Shown: piece after piece, positions 1 to 8,253 of the stretch
Position numbering within the stretch: position 1 is the stretch's first letter
How the letters are laid out: each line of letters opens with the position of its first letter
From: Ruminiclostridium sp.
GTDB lineage: Bacteria; Bacillota; Clostridia; Oscillospirales; Ruminococcaceae
Length of the DNA: 38,831 nucleotides
NCBI GenBank assembly: GCA_017942025.1
Contig: JAGAVH010000043.1
Coordinates: forward strand, 1-38,831
Reading direction: 5' to 3'
The notes under the pieces: generated by a model
Seen by the model: only the letters and a program-made list of their open reading frames with translations
Told to the model about the DNA's origin: nothing
Databases searched by the model: none
Position numbers and translations under genes: made by a program

Positions 1-130
1 AAATATTTTGCCTTACGGCAAAATGTGAAATAAAATAAATCCCTCATACGCCGCAGCGTATTTCATAGCGTCAGCTATTTCATAACGCGAAGCGTTATTT
101 CACAAATCCCGCAAGGGATTTATTTCATTG
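1..130 (-). repeat. Array of short hairpins with TGAAAT linkers (array A)
   Basis: Read on the minus strand, this stretch is a string of small stem-loops: TAAATCCC/GGGATTT, AACGC/GCGTT, AGC/GCT, ACGC/GCGT and ATTTTGCC/GGCAAAAT. They are joined by near-identical TGAAAT linkers. It lies downstream of tRNA-Leu and its terminator. The layout resembles the arrays at 20776-20955, 23704-23900 and 26774-26962, but the linker is different. The left end may continue outside the window. Confidence 0.7.
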
Positions 131-158
131 AAAAAACCACCCTCACGGGTGGTTTTTT
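131..158 (-). terminator. Rho-independent terminator of tRNA-Leu
   Basis: A perfect 12-bp stem (131-142 with 147-158) with a TCAC loop carries A and T runs in its own arms. It could therefore act in both directions. It lies directly next to the CCA end of the minus-strand tRNA-Leu gene. Confidence 0.85.
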
Positions 159-159
159 C

Positions 160-245
160 TGGTGCCGGCAGTGGGACTTGAACCCACACGGTATTGCTAC
201 CAGCGGATTTTGAGTCCGCCACGTCTGCCATTCCATCATGCCGGC
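160..245 (-). tRNA. tRNA-Leu (anticodon CAA)
   Basis: On the minus strand the acceptor arms GCCGGCA and TGCCGGC pair, the anticodon loop is CTCAAAA (anticodon CAA, leucine UUG), and the T arm has GGTTCAAGTCC. A long variable arm is present, as expected of a class II tRNA. The CCA end is encoded (160-162). The length is 86 nt. A consensus promoter lies upstream at 301-329 and a strong terminator directly follows, so it is probably a single-gene transcript. Confidence 0.95.
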
Positions 246-300
246 GAATATTCGGTTTTTGTGTCAACTAATTTTGCTTTACAGCTGTTTCGATTTGATT

Positions 301-329
301 ATTATATCACAGCTTATAGGCGTTGTCAA
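301..329 (-). promoter_or_regulatory. Consensus sigma-A promoter for tRNA-Leu
   Basis: On the minus strand TTGACA (329-324), a 17-bp spacer and TATAAT (306-301) match the consensus perfectly. Transcription would start about 48 nt before the mature tRNA-Leu 5' end at 245. Confidence 0.85.
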
Positions 330-380
330 TAGATTTTATCAAAATTTCAAAATATTTCAGTATAAATTTATAAAAAACCC

Positions 381-409
381 TTGACAATTTAGTCAAAATG
401 CCGTAAAAT
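381..409 (+). promoter_or_regulatory. Sigma-A promoter for rny and its leader
   Basis: TTGACA (381-386), a 17-bp spacer and TAAAAT (404-409). It points away from the tRNA-Leu promoter and gives a leader of about 200 nt before the rny start at 620. Confidence 0.75.
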
Positions 410-415
410 TAAATA

Positions 416-590
416 GAGTAATTTTTAATTTAAACTCGGGGTATATTTTTTGTTACAGGAACACCCTTTGATATCGGTGGTTTTATACTCTGTGACAATG
501 GTCTGCCCACGATTTTACATACATACAAACAATAGAATTCTTTATGTTGTTTAATGTAAAATCTCCGTCATACCTATATATAAAGGTATG
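416..590 (+). promoter_or_regulatory. Structured 5' leader of rny, possibly an independent small RNA
   Basis: This long leader contains a perfect 10-bp inverted repeat, GATTTTACAT (511-520) with ATGTAAAATC (554-563), enclosing further A/T pairing (AACAA/TTGTT). A second stem, CATACCT (569-575) with AGGTATG (584-590), is followed by an AT-rich stretch. Upstream, CACC/GGTG and GGGTAT/ATACTC can also pair. I do not recognise a known riboswitch or 6S consensus. Its size and promoter-proximal start would suit either an rny leader, for example an autoregulatory cleavage target, or a separate small RNA. Confidence 0.35.
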
Positions 591-619
591 AGCAATTTTA
601 ATTTAAGGAGGACGCTACA

Positions 620-2218
620 ATGGAACTGTGGCTTGCAGTCACACTCATTGCGGTAGCGTTTGTTGTTGGTGCAGCGATATTCGGCTTTATAATGTTCAGA
701 GCCGGTATTTCGCACAGAAAAAAGACCGCAGAGGCTCAGATAGAGTCAGCGGAAAAAGAGGCTCAGCGTATAGTAGCTGAGGCTAATGAAAAGGCTCAGT
801 CAACAAAGAAAACCGCATTAGTGGAAGCAAAGGATGAAATTTTCAGACTGAAAGAAGCGAATGAAAAGGAAATCCAGAAACAGAAAAGTGAAACAGACAG
901 AGAACTGAAGGAGCGCAGAGCGGAAATCACCCGTTCAGAACGCAGACTTCAGCAGAAGGAAGAGAACTTAGACAAGAAGAACGACAAGATTGAACGACTT
1001 GAAGAATCTCTCCAGAGCAAAAACAAGAAGGCAGAAGAAAAACTCGCTGAGGCAGAGGCTATCAAGAAGAGCCAGATGGATATCTTAGAAAAGATTTCAG
1101 GCTTTACTCTTGAACAGGCAAAGGAACATCTCCTTACAATGCTTGACAGCGAATTATCCCACGAAAAGGCGCTCAAGATTACATCCTACGAACAGAAGCT
1201 CAAGGATGAATGCGATGAAAAGGCAAGACAGTACATATCCCTTGCTATTTCAAGACTTGCCGCTGATACCGTATCAGAGGCGGCTGTATCGGTTGTTCCC
1301 CTTCCCAATGATGAAATGAAGGGCAGAATCATCGGTAGAGAGGGTAGAAATATCCGCACATTAGAACAGCTTACAGGTGTTGACCTTATCATTGACGATA
1401 CACCCGAGGCAATCACACTTTCATGTCACGATCACGTAAGAAGAGAGATTGCAAGAATCTCCCTTGAAAGACTCATTCAGGATGGACGTATCCACCCCAC
1501 AAGAATCGAAGAAACTGTAGACAAGGCTCGTCGTGAGATTGAGCAGAAGATAAAGCAGGAGGGCGAAAGAGCCGCAATGGATACCAATGTAAACGGTCTG
1601 CATCCTGAGCTTGTAAAGCTTATCGGCCGTCTTTACTACCGTACCTCCTACAGACAGAACGTACTCAATCACTCTATCGAGGTTGCACATCTCGCAGGCA
1701 TTATGGCAAGCGAGCTTGGTGTTGACGCTACTTTAGCAAGAAGAGCAGGTCTGCTCCACGATATCGGTAAGGCGCTCAACCACGAAATCGAAGGCTCCCA
1801 CGTACAGATCGGTGTTGACGTATGCCGCAAGTACAAGGAAAATGCCGAGGTTATCCACGCTATTGAGGCACACCACGGCGATGTTGAAATTCACTTAGTT
1901 ATCGCGGCTCTCGTTCAGGCGGCTGACGCAATCAGCGCGGCAAGACCTGCGGCAAGAAGCGAAAACTACGAAAACTACATCAAGAGATTACAGAAGCTTG
2001 AAGAAATCTGCTGCTCCTACACAGGTGTTGATAAGTCCTTTGCTATTCAGGCAGGTAGAGAAGTAAGAATTATGATCAAGCCCGAACAGGTAAACGACGA
2101 CAAGATGATAGTGCTCGCAAGAGAGATTTCACAGCGTATCGAAAACGAAATGGAATATCCCGGTCAGATAAAGGTTCATCTCATCAGAGAGAGCCGTGCT
2201 ATCGACTATGCAAAATAA
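620..2218 (+). CDS. rny: Ribonuclease Y
   Basis: A membrane-anchored endoribonuclease that starts mRNA decay in Firmicutes. The 532 residues fit the family length. The order is an N-terminal transmembrane helix (about 5-27), a long charged coiled coil (about 30-200), a KH RNA-binding domain with [12 protein letters not shown] from residue 235, and an HD domain with the metal-binding His-Asp pair at residues 380-381 (LLHDIGKA). The start is supported by AAGGAGG at 605-611. The gene is alone on its strand, has its own promoter at 381-409 and ends in a strong terminator at 2226-2257. Nothing suggests truncation. Confidence 0.97.
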   Translation: MELWLAVTLIAVAFVVGAAIFGFIMFRAGISHRKKTAEAQIESAEKEAQRIVAEANEKAQSTKKTALVEAKDEIFRLKEANEKEIQKQKSETDRELKERRAEITRSERRLQQKEENLDKKNDKIERLEESLQSKNKKAEEKLAEAEAIKKSQMDILEKISGFTLEQAKEHLLTMLDSELSHEKALKITSYEQKLKDECDEKARQYISLAISRLAADTVSEAAVSVVPLPNDEMKGRIIGREGRNIRTLEQLTGVDLIIDDTPEAITLSCHDHVRREIARISLERLIQDGRIHPTRIEETVDKARREIEQKIKQEGERAAMDTNVNGLHPELVKLIGRLYYRTSYRQNVLNHSIEVAHLAGIMASELGVDATLARRAGLLHDIGKALNHEIEGSHVQIGVDVCRKYKENAEVIHAIEAHHGDVEIHLVIAALVQAADAISAARPAARSENYENYIKRLQKLEEICCSYTGVDKSFAIQAGREVRIMIKPEQVNDDKMIVLAREISQRIENEMEYPGQIKVHLIRESRAIDYAK

Positions 2219-2225
2219 AAAACAA

Positions 2226-2257
2226 TCAGCCCGAGAAAACTCGGGCTGAATTTTTTT
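2226..2257 (+). terminator. Rho-independent terminator of rny
   Basis: TCAGCCCGAG pairs with CTCGGGCTGA around an AAAA loop and is followed by a run of seven T. It begins 8 nt after the rny stop. Confidence 0.93.
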
Positions 2258-2757
2258 GGCGGCGTGTCATTGCCCTGAAGGGCGCCGCAGTATTTCATAC
2301 TGCTGCCGCGGACTGTTCCTATATTTTTGAAATCAAAAATTTCAAAAATGGTCGCAGTCCTGCGGACTGCTGCCTTTAAATATGATGCTGATATCTGCAA
2401 CCACGAGAACGGCAGGGGTTACATATTGGTTGTAAGATAAATTGTAGTTTATCGCTCCGCTTGGGTCATTGTAGCCCCCAACCCCCAGACCCCCTTCCCC
2501 CTTAGGGAAGGGGGAAAATAGAGGGGCTACCGCCCCTTGGAACCCTTTGGGGCTACCGCCCCAACCCCCCGTTTATATCGATGTTTGTGGGCGGTCTTAT
2601 CAAATCGTTTTAATTTACGATTGTAGGGGGCGACCTCCCGGACGCCCCGCCGCCGAAGGCGGAATTGCCCGCAGGTGCAACCTGCAAACAACAATTTATC
2701 GCTACATTATAGACGGGCAAAATTGCAATAAAACGGCGAATGAAATCGTCTTTATTT
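2258..2757. repeat. Non-coding repeat block between rny and the zinc-ribbon gene
   Basis: About 500 bases with no credible gene. 2258-2371 holds small hairpins (GCAGTAT/ATACTGC, an 11-bp ATTTTTGAAAT/ATTTCAAAAAT stem, GCAGTCC/GGACTGC). 2372-2432 is a 61-base element beginning GCCTTTAAATATG and ending ACATATTGGTTG, with a second copy in the same orientation at 34648-34708. 2439-2540 is a GC-rich element whose inverted copy lies at 34945-35042. 2541-2757 has more G/C tracts, including TTGTAGGGGGCGACC. Reading frames through it are low-complexity and lack good ribosome sites. Confidence 0.75.
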
Positions 2758-3843
2758 TTAGTCTTTGTGCATCGCCATTAAGTCCTTGCAGAAACGGATT
2801 TCTTCCGCTGAAAAAAGCGACTGATATTTTGGATTGCAAACAGACGCTTCCATTGTTAGCTCGAGCGCATTACATTCGACCAACTTCAAAAATCCATCAG
2901 GAAGTTTCCCTGATTTTGTTATTGCTATAAGTCTCTTTACTGCCGCTACAGCACCGTACTGTTTAATCATACGGATATATTCTTTAGGATTGTATCCGTA
3001 TAAAATTTTGCCTCTTTCAGCATTTTCAATAAGTTCATCCTTAAACTTTTCTTCGAGCTGTTTTAAATACAATTCTTCACTTTTGCCGTATTCGCTCTGC
3101 TCTGACATGTAACCCTCCAGAAATTCTTCTGTAAGCTGAATATAACCTCTCTTATTTTCTGCAATTCCTGCCCAATCAAGTATGGCAGCAAAAACAGAAA
3201 CAGGATCGTCAACCGACTCACCTAAAATTTTCCCTGCATACATTGCTATACGACCAACAACAGTGTTTTCATCGCAGCCGAGTTCCCCGAATTTCTTTCC
3301 TCTGCCATCACCTTTCGGCAATTTATAATCAGGCATTGTCTTTGCGCCTTCCACAATCTCATCAAACACCTTATAATTATATCTCGGAGAGGATTCAAGT
3401 TCAGCACAGTAAAACTTATCATCCTGTAAGGCACAAAGCTCATAGGTTTTACCAGTCAACGATTTAATGGTCGCTCTTCCGCCTGAAGAGATCAACAGTG
3501 CCTTTATAGTATCCGAAGCCAGACTGTTTGTTTTACTCTTTGTGTTACTCATAGTATCTTCCTCCTGCAACATTTCGCTTTTTGTCGGGTTAAGTATTTT
3601 TAAAATCTCTGCAATCATTTTTTTACCGTGAGAATATGCTACGCCTTGTTTTTTAAAATTTCCTTGGCACTCGAGAAATTTTATCAGAAAATCATATTGC
3701 TCTTCACTTAGTCCATTGATAACGGACTGCTTGTAATCCGAACATTTGATATCCGGCTTGATCTCTCGGCTACAATATTTACACTCTAACGCAGATATTC
3801 GTAGCTCGCCATTACATACAGGGCAAAATTTTGTAGTACTCAT
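2758..3843 (-). CDS. Zinc-ribbon DUF2089-like protein with a separate C-terminal domain
   Basis: A 361-residue protein if started at the ATG at 3843, which is preceded by AAAGGAGG and a perfect promoter at 3869-3897. An upstream in-frame extension reads across that promoter and is rejected. Residues 7-24 form a zinc ribbon (C7xxC10...C21xxC24). A helical segment then contains CQGNFKKQGVAYSHGKK, resembling the helix-turn-helix part of DUF2089 proteins (CRGNxKE...SYxTVR). The last ~90 residues (YNPKEYIRMI, LPDGFLKL, LTMEA) resemble a C-terminal domain seen in many uncharacterised bacterial proteins. The middle is unassigned. It may be a DNA- or nucleic-acid-binding regulator; the function is inferred only. 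Confidence 0.75.
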   Translation of the reverse strand: MSTTKFCPVCNGELRISALECKYCSREIKPDIKCSDYKQSVINGLSEEQYDFLIKFLECQGNFKKQGVAYSHGKKMIAEILKILNPTKSEMLQEEDTMSNTKSKTNSLASDTIKALLISSGGRATIKSLTGKTYELCALQDDKFYCAELESSPRYNYKVFDEIVEGAKTMPDYKLPKGDGRGKKFGELGCDENTVVGRIAMYAGKILGESVDDPVSVFAAILDWAGIAENKRGYIQLTEEFLEGYMSEQSEYGKSEELYLKQLEEKFKDELIENAERGKILYGYNPKEYIRMIKQYGAVAAVKRLIAITKSGKLPDGFLKLVECNALELTMEASVCNPKYQSLFSAEEIRFCKDLMAMHKD

Positions 3844-3868
3844 CACAAACCCCCTCCTTTTGATTAAC

Positions 3869-3897
3869 ATTATACACTGTTTCCACACAATTGTCAA
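3869..3897 (-). promoter_or_regulatory. Consensus sigma-A promoter for the zinc-ribbon gene
   Basis: On the minus strand TTGACA (3897-3892), 17 bp, TATAAT (3874-3869). It lies about 25 bases before the ATG at 3843 and settles the start choice. In the rest of the 3844-4161 gap I see only AT-rich sequence and the terminator at 4115-4154. Confidence 0.85.
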
Positions 3898-4114
3898 GGG
3901 GAAATTTAAAATAATTACACCTTGTTTTATAAAAAGGTGTATTTGCTTCACCCTAAAATTAATACAAAGCCGCTGTAACATTATTATTTACACACAGTAA
4001 ACTCGCATTACAACGACTTATTACATTCATTTTCAAACAAACACGGTGTCAGCAATTAAAATATTCCACCCGGTTGTTATAAATACTCATTTTACTTTAA
4101 CTCCGACATTTTAT

Positions 4115-4154
4115 TACAAAAAATCCCCGATACACCTTCAGCACATCGGAGATT
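4115..4154 (-). terminator. Terminator of the SLOG gene
   Basis: On the minus strand AATCTCCGAT (4154-4145) pairs with ATCGGGGATT (4131-4122), with one G-U pair, and a T run follows. It begins just after the stop codon at 4162. Confidence 0.8.
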
Positions 4155-4161
4155 ATCGTAT

Positions 4162-4650
4162 TCACTTCACAAGCTCAAGGACATTTATAACTTCTATCCC
4201 TTTACTTTCCGCCATTCGCACCGTCTGTCCCGTCCCGCTGCGAAAATCATTTATATTATAGTAGCATACACAGCAGTCAGCAAGCTCTACAAGCCTTGCA
4301 TTGCGTTTTTTCATACAGTCCTTTGTGTAATCGCTACCTATATATTCAATCGAATCTGCGTGCATAAGGATAGTATAGAAGATATGCTTGTCTTCATCGC
4401 TCCACTTTTTTGTCTGCTCCTCATTGCGGCAGGGTAAAACAAGATGAAGCCTGATATCAAGCTGCTTGCGTTTTTTCAGATAAAGCACCATATTAGCACA
4501 CATCGTATCCCAGCCAAGAGCACCGCCGCAATAAAAATCGGTAACTCCTTTCCTTACAAGGGCGCAGATTGTTTTATCAAGCAGGGTCTTCAGCTGAATG
4601 TTATCCGACTCGGTAATATTTCGGTGTCCGGTAAAACAAGCTGACGTCAT
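4162..4650 (-). CDS. SLOG-superfamily protein (DUF1273/YpsA-like)
   Basis: A 162-residue Rossmann-like protein. Hallmarks are FTGHR at 6-10, the glycine turn CGGALGWD at 41-48, KKRN at 114-117 and SGTGQTVRMA at 138-147. These match the SLOG/DprA-like nucleotide-binding fold of DUF1273 proteins such as B. subtilis YpsA. Such proteins are thought to bind nucleotide-derived ligands; YpsA has been linked to cell division and stress in Firmicutes, but the molecular role is not settled. AAAGGAGG lies at good spacing before the ATG. It follows the acpP terminator on the same strand and I see no clear promoter, so it may depend on read-through. Confidence 0.8.
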   Translation of the reverse strand: MTSACFTGHRNITESDNIQLKTLLDKTICALVRKGVTDFYCGGALGWDTMCANMVLYLKKRKQLDIRLHLVLPCRNEEQTKKWSDEDKHIFYTILMHADSIEYIGSDYTKDCMKKRNARLVELADCCVCYYNINDFRSGTGQTVRMAESKGIEVINVLELVK

Positions 4651-4675
4651 AATGACTTCCTCCTTTAAGTGCAGT

Positions 4676-4713
4676 TAAAAGAAAATAAGCCGTATCCGGT
4701 TTTGGATACGGCT
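4676..4713 (-). terminator. Terminator of acpP and the fatty acid cluster
   Basis: On the minus strand AGCCGTATCC (4713-4704) and GGATACGGCT (4697-4688) form a perfect 10-bp stem, followed by TATTTTCTTTT. Confidence 0.9.
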
Positions 4714-4740
4714 TTAATTTCAACTATTTGTTCCGACTAA

Positions 4741-4968
4741 TCAGGAATTTTCTTCGATGAACTTAACGATGTCGCCAACAGTCTTGATCTTTTCAACCTG
4801 ATCATCAGGGATTTCAAGATCGAACTCTTCTTCGAAGCTCATTACGAGGTCAACGATGTCTAAAGAGTCAGCGCCTAAATCTTCCTGAATGTTAGCTGCT
4901 TCTGTTACGTCCTTTTCATCTACGTCGAGCTGGTCAACGATGATTTCTTTTACTTTTTCGAATACCAT
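4741..4968 (-). CDS. acpP: Acyl carrier protein
   Basis: A 75-residue acidic helical protein that carries growing acyl chains on a 4'-phosphopantetheine arm during type II fatty acid synthesis. The attachment serine is S35 in [10 protein letters not shown] strong GGAGG precedes the ATG. It is the last gene of the cluster but has its own near-consensus promoter at 5018-5046, which fits the need for more acyl carrier protein than enzymes. In the Streptococcus-type fab cluster acpP lies between fabH and fabK, so its 3' placement here is a rearrangement. Confidence 0.97.
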   Translation of the reverse strand: MVFEKVKEIIVDQLDVDEKDVTEAANIQEDLGADSLDIVDLVMSFEEEFDLEIPDDQVEKIKTVGDIVKFIEENS

Positions 4969-5017
4969 TGTACTTTCCTCCGTTTTTTTAAAAAAGAATT
5001 GTTTTTTCTTATAAACT

Positions 5018-5046
5018 ATTATACGGCATTACGCCGAAATAATCAA
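5018..5046 (-). promoter_or_regulatory. acpP promoter with an imperfect palindrome in the spacer
   Basis: On the minus strand TTGATT (5046-5041), 17 bp, TATAAT (5023-5018). The spacer contains CGGCGTAATGCCG, an imperfect palindrome that could be an operator. It lies in the 190-base gap between accA and acpP. Confidence 0.75.
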
Positions 5047-5158
5047 GTCTGTTTTTCGCCAAATCTTAAATAAACTTGCACTAAAAAGACAGCGAAAATT
5101 CATCATTTTACACAAAACCGGAATTATGCAATACCTGTTACTGAAGAACGGTAAATTT

Positions 5159-5962
5159 TTATTCTTCTGTAAACATACCTATCTTTCTGAACTTCTGATA
5201 TCTGTTTTCAAGAAGGGTGTCGATGTCGATTTTTGTAAGTCTTCCGATAGCTTCAATAAGATAATCGGAGATATTTTCCGCTGTAGCAGAGGGGTCGTTA
5301 TGTGCACCGCCCACAGGCTCTGCTATTATCTTATCGCATACGCCGAATTCCACCAGATTCTCGGCTGTTATCTTCATAAGCTCTGCGGCTTCCTTTTCTC
5401 TTGCAGGGTCCTTCCAGAGAATCGATGCAAAGCCTCTTGGTGAAATTACCGAGTAGAGTGCATTTTCAAGCATTGCCAGCTCATCGCATACTGCAAGTGC
5501 CAGCGCACCGCCTGAACCGCCCTCGCCGAGAACCACTGATATAACGGGAGTTTTAAGAGTCATAAACTCTGCTATGTTCTTTGCGATAGCCTCTCCCTGA
5601 CCTCTTTTTTCCGCCTCTACTCCGCAGAATGCACCGGGAGTGTCCACAAGGCAGATAACGGGACGGTGGAATTTTTCCGCCTGCTTTGCAAGGCGTAAAG
5701 CCTTTCTGTAGCCCTCCGGATGAGGCATTGAGAAATTACTCTTCTTGTTTTCCTCTAAATTTCTGCCCTTTACCTGTGCGATAACCGTTACGGGTGTACC
5801 GTCTATAGTTGCAATACCGCTTAATATTGCCGCATCGTCACCGTAGAGTCTGTCACCGTGCAGCTCGGTAAAGTGATTGAAAATAGCAGGAATATAATCA
5901 TTTACAGTAGGCCTTGTTTTTTCTCTTATGATTTCAAGGCGCTGTGTTGCTGAAAGCGTCAT
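5159..5962 (-). CDS. accA: Acetyl-CoA carboxylase carboxyltransferase subunit alpha
   Basis: With AccD it forms the carboxyltransferase that moves CO2 from carboxybiotin to acetyl-CoA, giving malonyl-CoA. The crotonase-like fold is visible in ELHGDRLYGDD, VDTPGAFCGVEAEKRGQGEAI and GEGGSGGALALAV, with ISPRGFASILWKD near the C terminus. It has 267 residues, shorter than the ~319 of E. coli, mostly because the N-terminal segment is reduced, as in other Firmicutes. It starts 18 bases after accD and is the last of the tightly spaced acc/fab genes before acpP. Confidence 0.96.
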   Translation of the reverse strand: MTLSATQRLEIIREKTRPTVNDYIPAIFNHFTELHGDRLYGDDAAILSGIATIDGTPVTVIAQVKGRNLEENKKSNFSMPHPEGYRKALRLAKQAEKFHRPVICLVDTPGAFCGVEAEKRGQGEAIAKNIAEFMTLKTPVISVVLGEGGSGGALALAVCDELAMLENALYSVISPRGFASILWKDPAREKEAAELMKITAENLVEFGVCDKIIAEPVGGAHNDPSATAENISDYLIEAIGRLTKIDIDTLLENRYQKFRKIGMFTEE

Positions 5963-5980
5963 ATTCTCTTCCTTTCTTTA

Positions 5981-6868
5981 TCAGCCGTGCTGCCAGCTGT
6001 CGCTCTGTTTTTTATAGTTGTGAAGTCTTAAAATATTGGAAAGCGCCTTTCTCATACCCTTGCGCTCTACAATAGCGTCCACAAAGCCGCTCTGCAGTAA
6101 GAATTCTGCCGACTGGAAATCGTCGGGGAGCTTCTGCTTTATGGTATCCTGGATAACTCTTCTGCCTGCAAAGCCGATAAGTACCTTAGGCTCTGCCAGA
6201 ATAATATCTCCAAGGCTTGCAAAGGATGCTGTAACGCCTCCCGTTGTGGGATCGGTCATAACGGTGATATAAAGTCCGCCTGCATCGCTGTGGCGCTTTA
6301 CTGCGCCCGAGGTCTTTGCCATCTGCATAAGGGAAACTATACCCTCCTGCATTCTTGCACCGCCTGAGGCTGTAAATAGTATCACAGGGAGCTTATTTTC
6401 TGTGGCATACTCAAAGGCACGGGTAATCTTTTCACCCACTACACTACCCATACTCGCCATCATAAAGTTTGAATCCATAATGCCGATAACCGTCTTATAG
6501 CCTCTTATAGTGCAAACGCCTGTTGCAATGGCGTCGTTTATGTCGTTCGCTTCCTGAAGGCTCTTTATCTTCTTTTCGTATTCAGGGAAGCCGATGGGAT
6601 TCAAAGAATTCATCTTTTCGTCAAAGGGCTCGAAGCTGTCCTTATCCGCTGTAATTTCAAGTCTTTCCTTCCAGGAGAGTCTTGCGTGATAATTACAGGA
6701 GGGACAGGTCTTTCTGCGCTTTTCAAACTCGTCCATAAAGATAACGCTCTGGCATCTGGGACATTTGAAAAGCAGGTCCTTCGGAATTTCAGGTGCTTTT
6801 ACCTTTTCTGTTTCACTTTTTTCTGCATTGAAACGGTCTTTAACCGTTTTGAATAAATCTTCTAACAA
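5981..6868 (-). CDS. accD: Acetyl-CoA carboxylase carboxyltransferase subunit beta
   Basis: The partner of AccA in the carboxyltransferase half of acetyl-CoA carboxylase. The 295-residue protein has the family's N-terminal four-cysteine zinc ribbon (C36xxC39...C55xxC58), then the crotonase-like core with FTASGGARMQEG, TDPTTGGVTASFA and GFAGRRVIQDT. It lies 15 bases after accC and 18 before accA, in the usual accC-accD-accA order. AAAGGAGGTGC precedes the ATG. Confidence 0.97.
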   Translation of the reverse strand: MLEDLFKTVKDRFNAEKSETEKVKAPEIPKDLLFKCPRCQSVIFMDEFEKRRKTCPSCNYHARLSWKERLEITADKDSFEPFDEKMNSLNPIGFPEYEKKIKSLQEANDINDAIATGVCTIRGYKTVIGIMDSNFMMASMGSVVGEKITRAFEYATENKLPVILFTASGGARMQEGIVSLMQMAKTSGAVKRHSDAGGLYITVMTDPTTGGVTASFASLGDIILAEPKVLIGFAGRRVIQDTIKQKLPDDFQSAEFLLQSGFVDAIVERKGMRKALSNILRLHNYKKQSDSWQHG

Positions 6869-6883
6869 CGAAAAGCACCTCCT

Positions 6884-8227
6884 TTAAGTCAGATCCTTAC
6901 GACTTAAAAAGCCGATATCTACGTTTCCGCTTTCCACGTCTTCGTCACGAAGAAGGTTAAGCTGGAAATCTATATTAGTATTGATTCCCTCAATAAGAAA
7001 CTCGGATAAGGCTACCTTCATCTTCTGAATGGCTTCCTTTCTGTTTCTTCCCTTTACCAGTACCTTTGCTATCATACTGTCATAGTAGGGAGGGATTTCA
7101 TAGCCCTGATATACAGCGGTATCGATTCTTACCCCGAAGCCGCCAGGCATATGAATTGACTTTATCTTACCGGGGCAGGGACGGAAGTTGTTTTTAGGCT
7201 CTTCCGCATTGATACGGCATTCGATAACGTGGCCGTTTATTTTTATATCATCCTGAACGTATTCAAGAGGCTGTCCGTCGGCAATCTTTATCTGCGCCTT
7301 TACAAGGTCAACACCTGTAACCATTTCGGTTACTGGATGCTCTACCTGAATTCTCGCATTCATCTCCATAAAGTAGAAATTTCTGTCCTTGTCCACAAGG
7401 AATTCTACAGTACCTGCATTGGCATAGCCGCAGGCCTTTGCCGCTCTTACCGCCGCTTCGCCCATAGCCTTACGAAGCTCCTCCGTCATAATAGGACTGG
7501 GGCTTTCTTCAAGCACCTTCTGATTTCTTCTCTGGAGTGAGCAGTCACGCTCGCCAAGATAAATGACGTTGCCCTGCTCGTCGGCAAGAAGCTGTATTTC
7601 AACGTGACGGGGGTCTACAATAAACTTTTCGATATAGATATCATCGTTTGCAAAGAACTGCTTTGCCTCCTGCTTTGCGGCGGTTATAGCCGCCTCCAGC
7701 TCATCGGGAGTATCAACCCTTCTGATACCTCTGCCGCCACCGCCTGCACTCGCCTTTACCATTATGGGATAGCCAATCTTATCAGCAATCTCCTTTGCCT
7801 CTTCGATGCTTTCTATAACACCGTCAGAGCCGGGAACAACGGGTACGTTGTTTTCTATCATAGTCTTCTTGGCATTCGCCTTGTCGCCCATAGCGTCCAT
7901 AGCGTCGGCAGAAGGTCCGATGAATTTTATACCACACTTGTCGCACAGTCTTACAAACTGGCTGTTTTCGGATAAAAAGCCGAAACCGGGATGTATAGCC
8001 TCTGCGCCTGTTACCTCACAAGCGGCAAGAAGTGCCTTGCTATTCAGATAGCTGTCCTTTGATAAGGCAGGGCCTATGCAGATTGCTTCATCGGCAATCT
8101 GTGCGTGAAGGGCGGAACGATCGGCAGTTGAATACACCGCTACCGTCTTTACGCCAAGCTCACGGCAGGCTCTTATTATTCGTATAGCGATTTCGCCACG
8201 GTTTGCAATTAAAATCTTGTTAAACAT
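6884..8227 (-). CDS. accC: Acetyl-CoA carboxylase, biotin carboxylase subunit
   Basis: An ATP-dependent enzyme that carboxylates the biotin on AccB with bicarbonate. The 447 residues match the family. The N-terminal domain starts FNKILIANRGEIAIRIIRA. The ATP-grasp domain has K116, the glycine loop AGGGGRGIRR (161-170) and E275. The catalytic E288, N290 and R292 lie in FMEMNARIQVEHPVTEM at the same numbers as in E. coli AccC. It lies between fabZ and accD with short gaps. Confidence 0.97.
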   Translation of the reverse strand: MFNKILIANRGEIAIRIIRACRELGVKTVAVYSTADRSALHAQIADEAICIGPALSKDSYLNSKALLAACEVTGAEAIHPGFGFLSENSQFVRLCDKCGIKFIGPSADAMDAMGDKANAKKTMIENNVPVVPGSDGVIESIEEAKEIADKIGYPIMVKASAGGGGRGIRRVDTPDELEAAITAAKQEAKQFFANDDIYIEKFIVDPRHVEIQLLADEQGNVIYLGERDCSLQRRNQKVLEESPSPIMTEELRKAMGEAAVRAAKACGYANAGTVEFLVDKDRNFYFMEMNARIQVEHPVTEMVTGVDLVKAQIKIADGQPLEYVQDDIKINGHVIECRINAEEPKNNFRPCPGKIKSIHMPGGFGVRIDTAVYQGYEIPPYYDSMIAKVLVKGRNRKEAIQKMKVALSEFLIEGINTNIDFQLNLLRDEDVESGNVDIGFLSRKDLT

Positions 8228-8253
8228 TCAGGTTACCTTTCAGCTTTATGTAA

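Noticed and set aside
416-590. 6S RNA gene upstream of rny
   Set aside because: The size and pairing are loosely compatible, but I could not fit the long rod with a central open bubble, so it is left as an unidentified leader.
2547-2930. 127-codon plus-strand frame over the repeat block
   Set aside because: It runs through G/C-rich repeat sequence and the antisense of the zinc-ribbon gene, has no ribosome site and reads as low-complexity sequence.
3844-3981. N-terminal extension of the zinc-ribbon protein to 407 residues
   Set aside because: The extension would cover a perfect TTGACA-17-TATAAT promoter and the strong ribosome site of the ATG at 3843.
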